A program made the position numbers and the translations under genes. A stretch of 64,000 nucleotides of DNA, taken from assembly GCF_019968605.1 (NCBI RefSeq), contig NZ_CP082966.1, positions 3,213,501-3,277,500 of the forward strand, given 5' to 3'. Origin of the DNA: Polaribacter litorisediminis. Its GTDB lineage: Bacteria; Bacteroidota; Bacteroidia; Flavobacteriales; Flavobacteriaceae. A model generated the notes under the pieces. It saw nothing but the letters and a program-made list of their open reading frames with translations, did not search any database and was not told where the DNA came from. Below, one piece after another: positions 43,871 to 51,940 of this stretch (the first letter of the stretch is position 1; each line of letters begins with the position of its first letter).

Positions 43871-43897
43871 AAAATCCACTTTCTTAGTGGATTTTTT
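43871..43897 (+). terminator. terminator after bacilliredoxin
   Basis: AAAATCCACT (43871-43880) pairs with AGTGGATTTT (43886-43895), 5-nt loop, T-run to 43897. Confidence 0.9.
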
Positions 43898-43984
43898 GTT
43901 TGCTATCAAATCTTTAAAAAACCAATACATTAAAGAGCGCTTGTGAAGTTTACCTCATAAATTTCTAATCTATTACATAAAAAT

Positions 43985-44224
43985 ATGGCATCTCCATTTT
44001 CTACATATTCAAAAGAAGAACTCTTAAAGAAGTTTAAAAACCAGAAAATATTTATAAGTATTCAAAGTATTGTAGTGCTCTTGATGATTATTTTTGGTGT
44101 TTTTTCTACCCTAGAAAAAGGGGTTTCTTTTCATACTTTTTTGCCTTTATTCTTTATTCCGATGTTATTTGTGATGATTTATGAAATGAAAAAAATCAAA
44201 AAAGAACTACTTTCAAGAACATAA
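43985..44224 (+). CDS. small two-TM membrane protein, unknown
   Basis: 79 residues: soluble N-terminus (STYSKEELLKKFKNQK), TM1 (SIQSIVVLLMIIFGVF), short loop, TM2 (FLPLFFIPMLFVMIYE), basic tail, so both ends are probably cytoplasmic. No family recognised. Its stop codon is one base before the ATG of the HD-domain gene, which argues for a coupled operon. Confidence 0.65.
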   Translation: MASPFSTYSKEELLKKFKNQKIFISIQSIVVLLMIIFGVFSTLEKGVSFHTFLPLFFIPMLFVMIYEMKKIKKELLSRT

Positions 44225-44225
44225 G

Positions 44226-44885
44226 ATGAATCAAGATACCATTATTCCGAATACAATTGCTTTTGTAAAAGAAGAATTAAAAAATGCTGAAGGCGGGCAC
44301 GATTGGTTTCATATAGAACGGGTTTTTAGAAACGCTCTGTTGATAGCCAAAGAAGAAAAAGTTGATGTTCTTGTCGTTTCATTAGCTGCTTTACTGCATG
44401 ATATTGCAGATCCTAAATTTCATCAGGGTGATGAAACTATAGGCCCTAAAAAGGCTACAAAATTTTTAATCGCTCAAAAAGTACCTAAAGAAATTGGGCA
44501 ACATGTTGTAAAAATCATTAAGCATGTTTCGTTTAAAAATTCTTTAAGTAACGATAAAAGAAAATTCACATCTAAAGAATTAGAAGTAGTGCAGGATGCC
44601 GACAGATTAGATGCCATTGGGGCCATTGGAATTGCACGTTGTTTTAATTATGGCGGTTTTAAAAACAGGGAACTGTATAACCCTGAAATTCTACCCAACT
44701 TAACCCTAACCAAAGAGGAATATAAAAACTCTAACGCGCCAACAATCAATCATTTTTATGAAAAATTGTTATTGCTAAAGGATCAAATGAATACTTCTAC
44801 CGGCAAACAAATTGCATTAAAAAGGCATCAATTCATGGAAGAATATTTAAATCAATTTTATAGCGAATGGAATGGAAAACTATAA
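44226..44885 (+). CDS. HD-domain metal-dependent phosphohydrolase
   Basis: 219 residues. His/Asp metal ligands in GGHDWFHIERVFRNA, LAALLHDIADPKF and VQDADRLDAIGAIGIAR, the pattern of the YedJ/YpgQ-like HD hydrolases of nucleotides. Substrate unknown. One base after the stop of the two-TM protein; convergent, almost touching, with the 61-residue gene (stops 44885 and 44888), so no room for a separate terminator. Confidence 0.88.
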   Translation: MNQDTIIPNTIAFVKEELKNAEGGHDWFHIERVFRNALLIAKEEKVDVLVVSLAALLHDIADPKFHQGDETIGPKKATKFLIAQKVPKEIGQHVVKIIKHVSFKNSLSNDKRKFTSKELEVVQDADRLDAIGAIGIARCFNYGGFKNRELYNPEILPNLTLTKEEYKNSNAPTINHFYEKLLLLKDQMNTSTGKQIALKRHQFMEEYLNQFYSEWNGKL

Positions 44886-44887
44886 TT

Positions 44888-45073
44888 TTAGCTTTCTTTT
44901 GCCACCTCTAACGCTGTAATCTTATATTCTAAGATTCCTAGTTCTTCGCCAAATTCTACAATTTGTTCTACTGTTAAATCTTTGCTCGAATTTACAAAAT
45001 CTTTTAATTCTTTACTTTTAAAAGTGTAATATTCTAATGCTTTTTCAATTTTGTCTTCTAAAATAATTTCCAT
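44888..45073 (-). CDS. small acidic helical protein co-transcribed with the AraC regulator
   Basis: 61 residues, no TM or Cys; two predicted helices (EDKIEKALEYYTFKSKELKD and LTVEQIVEFGEELGILEYK). Begins 3 bp after the AraC stop codon, so clearly in its operon. Unknown function. Confidence 0.6.
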   Translation of the reverse strand: MEIILEDKIEKALEYYTFKSKELKDFVNSSKDLTVEQIVEFGEELGILEYKITALEVAKES

Positions 45074-45076
45074 AAC

Positions 45077-45949
45077 TTATTGTATTAAATCTTTCATTTC
45101 GCTTCGATATGTAGAAGCCGTTTTTCCTGTAAACTCTTTGAATAATTTATTAAAATGAGAAAAGTTATTAAAACCGCACTCAAAACTAATTGCAGTAATA
45201 CTCATAGCACTCTCTGCCAACAACTTAGTTGCATGTACTACTCTATATTCATTTACTAATTTTGTAAATGTTTTTCCTGTAGATTTTTTAAAGTACCTAC
45301 AAAAAGCTGGTTCTGTCATACTAACAATACCGGCTACTTCATCTAAACTCATGTGTTCTTTAAAATTATCATTAATATGTTTATAAATAATTTCAATTTT
45401 ATTACTGTCTTGACGTGTAGCCTCAAAAGCAAAACCATTTGCATTTAGCAACGTATAATCATCTGTAGTCGCTAAATCATTTAAAATTTCTATAAATGAA
45501 GTAATTCTAGAAGGTCCTTGTAACTCAACCAACTGCTCTATTTTTGCACCAATTCTTTGCTTAATTTCTATATTAAACCGAATTCCTTTTTTTGCACGCT
45601 CAAATAGCGCATCAATAGCCATCATTTCTGGAATTTTAAAAAAATCCTTTCCTAAAAAATCTGGCATAAACTGTATTAAAGTTTCAGAACCGTTTGTTGT
45701 TAAGCGATCTAAATACCCAATATGCGGCAAATTAGATCCTATTAATACTAACTGACTATTATTAAAGTAGCTTATATGATTGCCAATATGTCTTTTTCCT
45801 TTTCCTTTATTTACATATACCAATTCTATTTCTGGATGAAAATGCCAGAAGGGTGTATTGGTTTTTAAGAACTCTAGGTGCTTCTTTACTAATAAAGAAC
45901 TACCAAAATTTGGTGTAATTTTCTCTAGAGTTGGTTTTCTCTGTATCAT
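45077..45949 (-). CDS. AraC-family transcriptional regulator with cupin sensor
   Basis: 290 residues. N-terminal cupin-type ligand domain (FWHFHPEIELVYVNKGKGKR) and C-terminal AraC DNA-binding domain with two helix-turn-helices (MSLDEVAGIVSMTEPAFCRY and ITAISFECGFNNFSHFNKLF). The ATG is 5 nt after a -7 box, so its mRNA is predicted to be leaderless. The divergent intergenic region carries repeats of TAAATTAAC, a plausible target; the genes across it (43-residue TM protein and exported protein) are candidate targets. Confidence 0.93.
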   Translation of the reverse strand: MIQRKPTLEKITPNFGSSLLVKKHLEFLKTNTPFWHFHPEIELVYVNKGKGKRHIGNHISYFNNSQLVLIGSNLPHIGYLDRLTTNGSETLIQFMPDFLGKDFFKIPEMMAIDALFERAKKGIRFNIEIKQRIGAKIEQLVELQGPSRITSFIEILNDLATTDDYTLLNANGFAFEATRQDSNKIEIIYKHINDNFKEHMSLDEVAGIVSMTEPAFCRYFKKSTGKTFTKLVNEYRVVHATKLLAESAMSITAISFECGFNNFSHFNKLFKEFTGKTASTYRSEMKDLIQ

Positions 45950-45954
45950 ATGTA

Positions 45955-45962
45955 CAAAAATA
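45955..45962 (-). promoter_or_regulatory. -7 box immediately before the AraC gene (leaderless)
   Basis: TATTTTTG on the minus strand, exact consensus, 5 nt from ATG 45949. Confidence 0.6.
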
Positions 45963-46009
45963 CAATGAAGAAAAAGAACTATCTATATAAAATTATCAAA
46001 TTTATATAC

Positions 46010-46055
46010 TAAATTAACTTAACAATAAATTAACACTGTGTATATTGTTAATTTA
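46010..46055. promoter_or_regulatory. TAAATTAAC repeat array, candidate operator
   Basis: TAAATTAAC at 46010-46018 and 46026-46034 (direct, 16 bp apart) and its complement GTTAATTTA at 46047-46055. An overlapping 9-bp inverted repeat TTAACAATA/TATTGTTAA spans 46019-46051. AraC proteins bind direct or inverted half-sites of about this spacing; the link to the neighbouring regulator is inference. Confidence 0.5.
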
Positions 46056-46103
46056 GAACACAAACTTACCAATTCTATTGTTTTTACATACGTATTTCAA
46101 CCA

Positions 46104-46111
46104 TAACTTTG
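46104..46111 (+). promoter_or_regulatory. -7 box of the 43-aa/193-aa operon
   Basis: TAACTTTG, exact consensus, 19 nt before ATG 46131; TTG at 46078 is 23 bp upstream, slightly too far for a good -33. Confidence 0.6.
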
Positions 46112-46130
46112 CAGTATAAAAATAAAAATT

Positions 46131-46262
46131 ATGTTAAACAAAGAAAGTTTTTTATTTATCACAGTAATGGTAGTTTTTATAATTCTTTTTGCAACACAAT
46201 TGGTAGCAATAGGATATTTAATTTTAGAGACTAAAAATAACAAAGAAGAGCGTATTAATTAA
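46131..46262 (+). CDS. 43-residue single-TM protein
   Basis: ATG at 46131, TAA at 46260-46262. Product: short N-terminus (MLNKESF), one TM helix (LFITVMVVFIILFATQLVAIGYLIL read in two parts: LFITVMVVFIILF and ATQLVAIGYLIL), charged tail ending NKEERIN. It is preceded by a consensus -7 box and followed 11 bp later by the exported 193-residue protein, so it is probably translated. Divergent from the AraC regulator. No known family. Confidence 0.6.
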   Translation: MLNKESFLFITVMVVFIILFATQLVAIGYLILETKNNKEERIN

Positions 46263-46273
46263 AAATAATTAAA

Positions 46274-46855
46274 ATGAAAATAATGAAAAGAAAAGTATTG
46301 ATTATAGTTTTTATGTTGGTAACATTTATAAACTATGCAAACAACTCAGATTTTGAAAACGGGTTCGACGCGAGCAAGGTAAAAGTAGAATTTAATCATG
46401 TTAAAAAAGGCCATCAATTAAGTATTAAAGATGAAAAAGGGGTTACGCTTCATTCAGAAAACATCAAAAAACAAGGTAAACTTGTAAAAACTTTTGATTT
46501 TTCTGAACTAGAAAACGGGAACTACACTTTAGAATTGGATAAAGATTTTCAAATCGTTATTCAATCTGTTACCATAAAAAACAACAAGGTAACTTTTAAT
46601 GAAGCGGCTGACAAAATTATCTTTAAACCTTTTATTAGAAACAAGGAAAATAAGTTAATGATTACTAGAAATAATTTTGATAAAAAGCCTTTGGAAATTG
46701 ATATATACTATAATGGCGAAATTATCTATTCTGAAACTGCCAATAGTGATGTTATTTTAAATAGAGTTTATCGTTTAAATAAAGAGATTAAAGGAGATTA
46801 TTCAGTTATTGTGCGCAATAATGGAAGAAATTATGTAAATAAATTTAAATATTAG
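46274..46855 (+). CDS. exported protein with two beta-sandwich (sorting-domain-like) units
   Basis: 193 residues. N-terminal signal (RKVLIIVFMLVTFINYA), then two tandem beta units: QLSIKDEKGVTLHSENIKKQ leading to FDFSELENGNYTLELDK, and later EIDIYYNGEIIYSETANSDV with KEIKGDYSVIVRNNGRNY. The phrase FDFSELENGNYTLEL resembles type IX secretion C-terminal domains and the DUF3244 fold, but duplicated and without a passenger. Start is probably ATG 46274 or the Met at 46283. Likely in the periplasm or at the surface. Followed by a two-hairpin terminator. Confidence 0.65.
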   Translation: MKIMKRKVLIIVFMLVTFINYANNSDFENGFDASKVKVEFNHVKKGHQLSIKDEKGVTLHSENIKKQGKLVKTFDFSELENGNYTLELDKDFQIVIQSVTIKNNKVTFNEAADKIIFKPFIRNKENKLMITRNNFDKKPLEIDIYYNGEIIYSETANSDVILNRVYRLNKEIKGDYSVIVRNNGRNYVNKFKY

Positions 46856-46867
46856 TTTAGTTAGCTG

Positions 46868-46926
46868 TTGAATTTAAAATGTAAATTCAAAAATAAAACG
46901 AGCCTTTATTGGCTCGTTTTTTTTTG
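46868..46926 (+). terminator. tandem hairpins, terminator of the 43-aa/193-aa operon
   Basis: First an AT-rich stem TTGAATTTA/TAAATTCAA (46868-46890), then a strong stem AAAACGAGCC (46895-46904) with GGCTCGTTTT (46911-46920), 6-nt loop, and T-run to 46925. Confidence 0.9.
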
Positions 46927-46932
46927 TTTATA

Positions 46933-47715
46933 TTAATTTCCAGGAAAATTTGGCTTTCTTTTTTCTAAAAAAGCGGTGGTTCCTTCTTTAAAATCTTGCG
47001 TACCAAAGCATTTACCAAATTCTTCAATTTCTACATCAAAACCATTTACGCCATCTTCAAAATTAGCATTTACAGCCTTGATAGCTCCAGAAATTGCCAC
47101 AGAGGAATTGCGCATTATTTTACCAGCTAATTTTTCTGCCAAGGGCAATAATTCTTCAGGCGTTGTCACATGATTTACCAAAGAACAGTTTTTAGCATCT
47201 TCTGCAGAAATCATACTTGCGGTTAAAATTAGTTCCATGGCTTTGCCTTTACCAACCAATTGTGCTAAACGTTGCGTGCCTCCATACCCAGGAATTACCC
47301 CCAAAGAAACTTCTGGCAACCCCATTTTAGCATTGTCTGATGCAATTCTAAAATGACATGACATTGCCAACTCTAATCCGCCTCCTAAAGCAAAACCATT
47401 GATCGCCGCAATGACTGGTTTCGATAAGTTTTCAATTAAATTAAACAAGATTTCTTGTCCTTTTCTTGCCAAATTAGCACCTTCATCCACAGAAAAATGT
47501 GCAAATTCAGAAATATCTGCACCCGCTACAAAAGCCTTATCACCAGCACCTGTAAGAACAACTACTTTAATATTGTCATCTTCTTCTAAAGCCTCAAAAG
47601 CTTCACTTAATTCATGGATCGTTTCACTATTTAAAGCATTTAACTTTTTGGGTCTGTTAATGGTTACTTGTGCTAAAGCATTATTTTTTTTTACTAAAAT
47701 ATTGTTGAATTTCAT
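46933..47715 (-). CDS. enoyl-CoA hydratase/isomerase (crotonase) family
   Basis: 260 residues: NNALAQVTINRPKKLNALNS, the oxyanion-hole segment VAGADISEFAHFS, INGFALGGGLELAMSCHFRI, and the catalytic Glu region GLPEVSLGVIPGYGGTQRLA. Typical of short-chain enoyl-CoA hydratases of beta-oxidation or amino-acid degradation; a specific reaction cannot be given. Its start lies 43 bp after the stop of the NtrY-like kinase, same strand, possibly one transcript; other beta-oxidation genes are absent here. Confidence 0.92.
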   Translation of the reverse strand: MKFNNILVKKNNALAQVTINRPKKLNALNSETIHELSEAFEALEEDDNIKVVVLTGAGDKAFVAGADISEFAHFSVDEGANLARKGQEILFNLIENLSKPVIAAINGFALGGGLELAMSCHFRIASDNAKMGLPEVSLGVIPGYGGTQRLAQLVGKGKAMELILTASMISAEDAKNCSLVNHVTTPEELLPLAEKLAGKIMRNSSVAISGAIKAVNANFEDGVNGFDVEIEEFGKCFGTQDFKEGTTAFLEKRKPNFPGN

Positions 47716-47758
47716 CCTTTATATTTTTTAAAATTTTTCTTGATACGTGTATTATGAA

Positions 47759-49216
47759 TTATTCCTTTGGTAAAATTACGGTAAAAACAGTACCAACTCC
47801 AAGTTTTGATGTAAAAGAAATAGAACCATCATATGCCTCAATAATATTTTTAATCATTGGCAAACCTAGCCCCATGCCGCTTGATTTAGTTGTAAATTTA
47901 GGCTCAAAAATTAAATCTTTTACGTCTTCAGAAATTCCTTTTCCGTTATCAGAAACCGAAATTTTTATAGTAGTTTTATCCGAGATTACTTTTACTTCTA
48001 TAATAGGTTTTTCTTCTTTTTCTGAAGCTTGCATTGCATTTTTAACTAAGTTGGTTACAATTCTAATTAATTGTGTTTTATCTAAATTCGCATATATTTC
48101 TTCTTCACTTGGTAGGTAAGAAATAAAATCTTCGTTAAAAATATCTAACGCTAATTTTACAACACTTACTACATTAATTTTTTCTTTTTTTTGTGTAGGC
48201 ATTTTTGCGAAATCAGAGAAAGCCGAAGCTATAGAAGTCATTACATCGATTTGCTGAATGAGTGTTTGGCTATATTCTCTCAGTTTTGCCTTTATATTCT
48301 TATCCGTAGGATCAAATTTTCGTTCAAAACTTTGCACTGTTAAGCGCATTGGGGTTAGCGGATTTTTAATTTCATGCGCCACTTGTTTTGCCATTTCTCG
48401 CCAAGCTTGTTCACGTTCACTCTTTGCTAATTTCACCGCACTTTCCTCTAACTGATCAATCATATTATTATAAGCATCTACCAACACTTCAATTTCTGAA
48501 CTGGCAGAGCCCAGCATTATTTTTTCGTTACGTTCATTGATTCGCGTACTTTGCATTCTATCAGAGATTATTTGAATAGAGCGGGTTATATAGGTAGATA
48601 AAAAATACGCCAAAGCAATGGCAATCATCAACATTAACAAATACACCAAACTTAACCTTGCTATAAATTCTTTGAGTTCTTTTTCAATTTCTGAATTGTC
48701 TTGTGTAAACTGTAGTTCTAGAATTCCGATTCTTTTAAACTTCGGATCATTTATATACGTATAAGATGATTGGTAACTAACGCCCTCTTCTCTTCTCGTT
48801 TTTAATATTCTATGATTTGAGTTTTGAGACAACTCGTTTAAACGATTATAAGGTAAAGGTTCAATTGAATTTTCTTCGAAAGCATTTATTTTTGATGACA
48901 CCAATAAATTACCATGAAGATCAAAAATTGATATATTTAATTTATTAATAGATGAAATTTCATAAATACGTTCTTGAAATATTTTTGCTATATTTTGTGT
49001 ATTTACAGGATAACTCGTTTTATTTCTTAACTCAAGGTCTATAGTTTCTTGAGTAGTAGCCTCTTTTCTTTCAAAACGCTGAATATTATAGTCTTGTGTT
49101 TGTTCATCATACTGAAAAACAGTAACTACCAAAATTAAGATTGATGCTAATAACACCAATAAAATCATGGATAAAAAGATTCTTATTTTTAAGGATACGT
49201 TTTTAAAGTTTAGCAC
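47759..49216 (-). CDS. NtrY-like HAMP sensor histidine kinase
   Basis: 485 residues: TM1 (IFLSMILLVLLASILILVV), extracytoplasmic sensor of about 150 residues, TM2 (LVYLLMLMIAIALAYFL), HAMP (ITRSIQIISDRMQSTRINER), kinase with H-box MAKQVAHEIKNPLTPMRL (His281), N-box NLVKNAMQASEKEE, G1 DNGKGISE, G2 GMGLGLPM. The HEIKNPLTP H-box is of the NtrY/NtrC-activating type, although no sigma-54 activator is adjacent. Start codon is GTG at 49216. Confidence 0.92.
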   Translation of the reverse strand: MLNFKNVSLKIRIFLSMILLVLLASILILVVTVFQYDEQTQDYNIQRFERKEATTQETIDLELRNKTSYPVNTQNIAKIFQERIYEISSINKLNISIFDLHGNLLVSSKINAFEENSIEPLPYNRLNELSQNSNHRILKTRREEGVSYQSSYTYINDPKFKRIGILELQFTQDNSEIEKELKEFIARLSLVYLLMLMIAIALAYFLSTYITRSIQIISDRMQSTRINERNEKIMLGSASSEIEVLVDAYNNMIDQLEESAVKLAKSEREQAWREMAKQVAHEIKNPLTPMRLTVQSFERKFDPTDKNIKAKLREYSQTLIQQIDVMTSIASAFSDFAKMPTQKKEKINVVSVVKLALDIFNEDFISYLPSEEEIYANLDKTQLIRIVTNLVKNAMQASEKEEKPIIEVKVISDKTTIKISVSDNGKGISEDVKDLIFEPKFTTKSSGMGLGLPMIKNIIEAYDGSISFTSKLGVGTVFTVILPKE

Positions 49217-49631
49217 TATTCTTCATATTTTAAAGATTTTATAATTCTAAATAACATTTAAATAAATTTAAGGATACCAGTAAAGAAACTTAAATTTTTA
49301 ACGGATATAAATTCGGATTTTTAAACCTACATCTAGCAAGAAGTATTCCAAAATAGTATTTCTGCAAAAAATTAAAATGTATTCATTTAAAAAGTCCAAG
49401 ATAGCTAAAATAAAGATTTTAGGTTCCCTGCTAAAGCTAGAAAGAAAATATTAACAAAAACCCTAAAGTACAGTAGCTAGCAACTCTATTTAATTAAAAA
49501 AGTGACTCTTTTTAAGAACTAAAAATCCAGTAGCTCAATCTAGATTTATAATGTCCTGTAAATAATAGGAATTACTTTTTAATGGATACAATTAGGAGAA
49601 AAAGAAACAATTTTACGCTGTAAATATCAGC
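49217..49631. other. 415-bp stretch without a recognised gene
   Basis: AT-rich sequence between the NtrY-like kinase and the MATE gene. I see no long hairpin, exact -7 box in coding direction of a gene, RNA-gene-like motif or open frame with credible content. Confidence 0.5.
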
Positions 49632-50963
49632 TTAAAATGATGTAACCGGTAAAAATTTCTTTCTAAATTTTAAAATTAGCGGAATTCCTCTTGCCAGAAT
49701 CCAGCAGGTAAAAGCAATCCAAATGGCAACTAATTTATAATCTAACCAATCAAAAAAGAATAATGTAGGAATAAATATAAATCCTGTAGAAAGCAGTAAA
49801 ACGTTTCTTAAGTATTTCATTTCTCCCATTCCTTTAAACATTCCATCATAAATAAAAGTAATCGCATTAAGTGGTTGCATAAGAATAACAATCCAAAAAA
49901 CATCATAGAATTGTTCTAAAACGAAAGGATCTTTTGTAAAAATACGACCAATGGAATTATAAAAAGCAAATCCAAAAATGACCATGATAATTCCTGTAAA
50001 AAAACCATACTTAACCAGTTTATTGCTCAACAGAATTAAAGACTTATCATCTTTTGCTCCTAATAATTTACCTGCTAAAATATTCCCAGCACTCGAGTAT
50101 CCATCGACTATAAATGCTCCCAACAACCAAATATTTAAGCCAATTGTGTAGGCAGCAATATATTCTTTACCATATTCTGTGGCAAAAGCAGTCGCTAAGT
50201 ATAATGCAGTATTTAGGGCGATGGTTCTGATAAACAGATTGCCAATCATTTGTAATAAATTCGGAACTTCTTTATGAAAAGGTAATTTTATTTGTAAAGA
50301 AATCGTTGTTTTTTTAAGCAACAATACAACTGAAATTATTGCCATAGTAATTTGTGCAATTACACTAGCATACGCAGCACCCTCTATATTCATTGCAGGT
50401 ATAAAACCTTCAACTCCGTAGACAAAAATAATATCTAACGCAATATTTAATAAGGCACCAATAATGGCAATTATCATTGGATAAGAAGTATTTTGTAATC
50501 CTCTAAAGGTTCCGAAAATAGCAAATACTAAAAGTGAAAAAGGAAAACCAAAAATCCTAATTTTAAAATAAATGACACAATATTCTAAGATGCTACTAGA
50601 CGCATTGTAAAATTGAAAAATTTGTTTTGCAAACGGATAAGAAATTGACAAAACCAGAAGACTACCTGCAACAATAATAGCAATAGCTTGTGCGGGTAAA
50701 CTTTTAATTTCATCTAATTTATTGGCACCTACGTACTGTGAAATGATCGAAGAAATTGCACTTCGAACTTGCCCAAAAACCCAAACAAGCATCGAAATAA
50801 AAGCACCTACAATGCCTACCGCTGCTAAACTTTCTGTAGCATTTTCTTGAATATTACCAATAATGGCGGTATCTGTAATCGATAATAATGGCTCTGCAAT
50901 ACCCGCAATTAAAGCAGGAATTGCCAATTTATTAATACGTCTAAAACTTAGATCTACTTTCAA
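49632..50963 (-). CDS. MATE-family efflux transporter
   Basis: About 444 residues with 12 hydrophobic helices: AIPALIAGIAEPLLSITDTA (conserved first helix), WVFGQVRSAISSIISQYVGA, FGTFRGLQNTSYPMIIAIIG, IAAYTIGLNIWLLGAFIVDG. Na+ or H+ driven drug or metabolite exporter in the inner membrane. The frame runs back to an ATG at 51011, but an exact -7 box (TACCTTTG, 50987-50980) lies downstream of it. The in-frame TTG at 50963 (MKVDLSFRRINKLAIP) gives a leader of about 13 nt and a normal MATE N-terminus, so I prefer it. Confidence 0.9.
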   Translation of the reverse strand: MKVDLSFRRINKLAIPALIAGIAEPLLSITDTAIIGNIQENATESLAAVGIVGAFISMLVWVFGQVRSAISSIISQYVGANKLDEIKSLPAQAIAIIVAGSLLVLSISYPFAKQIFQFYNASSSILEYCVIYFKIRIFGFPFSLLVFAIFGTFRGLQNTSYPMIIAIIGALLNIALDIIFVYGVEGFIPAMNIEGAAYASVIAQITMAIISVVLLLKKTTISLQIKLPFHKEVPNLLQMIGNLFIRTIALNTALYLATAFATEYGKEYIAAYTIGLNIWLLGAFIVDGYSSAGNILAGKLLGAKDDKSLILLSNKLVKYGFFTGIIMVIFGFAFYNSIGRIFTKDPFVLEQFYDVFWIVILMQPLNAITFIYDGMFKGMGEMKYLRNVLLLSTGFIFIPTLFFFDWLDYKLVAIWIAFTCWILARGIPLILKFRKKFLPVTSF

Positions 50964-50979
50964 AAAAAGAATATTTTTA

Positions 50980-50987
50980 CAAAGGTA
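50980..50987 (-). promoter_or_regulatory. -7 box of the MATE gene
   Basis: TACCTTTG on the minus strand, exact consensus; rules out the ATG at 51011 as the start. Confidence 0.6.
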
Positions 50988-51031
50988 CAGATCTAAAAAA
51001 TGAGAAAACACATTACTTACTGAAAAATGAG

Positions 51032-51039
51032 TAACTTTG
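51032..51039 (+). promoter_or_regulatory. -7 box of the UspA gene
   Basis: TAACTTTG, exact consensus, 20 nt before ATG 51060 and 3 nt after an upstream in-frame ATG at 51027, which therefore cannot be the start. Confidence 0.65.
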
Positions 51040-51059
51040 TTGCTTTAAAAATTTCTACC

Positions 51060-51851
51060 ATGCAAAACATTTTAGTACCTATCGGATTTACAGAAAACGC
51101 TCAAAACACTTTGCAGTATGCCATTGATTTTGCTGCCGACATCAATGCAAAAATATTTGTTTTTAGAGCGTACAGTTCACAATCTAAAGCAGGAACTATT
51201 ATAAATATTGATGCTATTATTGCTCGTGAAACCAATTTGTATTTGCGAACGATGGTCAATTCTGTTGATAAAAAAAATGTAGATATTAAACTTATCTCAG
51301 CCAAAGGGTCTGTGGTAGATAGTGTTTTATCTATTGATGATGAATTGGGAATTGATCTCATTATTGTTGGCGCCAAAAGTAATTCAATAAAAGAAGAAAT
51401 ATTTTTAGGAAAAACGGCTGGTAGTATCGTAAAACAGACTGAACTACCCATATTAACAATTCCTGAAGGTTATCAATATACCCCTGTAAAAAGCATTTTA
51501 ATGGCTTTTAAATCTGGCATTATAAAAAGTAAAACAGCTTTATCTCCTTTACAATATATAGTAAAGAAATTTAGCGCTCAAGTAAACCTATTATTGGTAA
51601 AAACACCAAGTTATACCCAAGAAGATTTAATTTTACATCCAGATTTAGAAAAACTACAAACTACTTTAACCGTTACTGAAAATGCAACAACTTTTCAAGG
51701 GGTTTTAGAACATATTAAAACGTATAATCCTGATATGATTTGTGTTATTACACGTAAAAGAGGATTCTTTCAAAAGCTTTGGGAAAAAAATACAATCCTT
51801 AAAGAAGAATTTTTTACCAATCTTCCTTTGTTGATTTTGAAAGGCAAGTAA
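51060..51851 (+). CDS. universal stress protein (tandem UspA fold)
   Basis: 263 residues from ATG 51060. First Usp domain: NILVPIGFTENAQNTLQYAI, DLIIVGAKSNSIKEEIFLGK and TAGSIVKQTELPILTIPEG, the ATP-binding G-2x-G-9x-G(S/T) type of loop; the second half (ILMAFKSGIIKSKTALSPLQ, DMICVITRKRGFFQKLWEKN) is a degenerate Usp copy. Cytosolic stress-associated nucleotide-binding protein; role unspecified. Divergent from MATE. The start choice rests on the -7 box at 51032-51039. Confidence 0.9.
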   Translation: MQNILVPIGFTENAQNTLQYAIDFAADINAKIFVFRAYSSQSKAGTIINIDAIIARETNLYLRTMVNSVDKKNVDIKLISAKGSVVDSVLSIDDELGIDLIIVGAKSNSIKEEIFLGKTAGSIVKQTELPILTIPEGYQYTPVKSILMAFKSGIIKSKTALSPLQYIVKKFSAQVNLLLVKTPSYTQEDLILHPDLEKLQTTLTVTENATTFQGVLEHIKTYNPDMICVITRKRGFFQKLWEKNTILKEEFFTNLPLLILKGK

Positions 51852-51940
51852 GATTTTAGTAACCCTTAAAAAATAAACGATTTATAGAACCGATTTCATT
51901 TTAAGTTGATCTTCAGAAATTATCAAGACTTGTTTGTATA

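Noticed and set aside
49217..49631. Possible small RNA gene in the 415-bp gap
   Set aside because: No exact -7 box plus terminator pair; nothing beyond AT-rich sequence.
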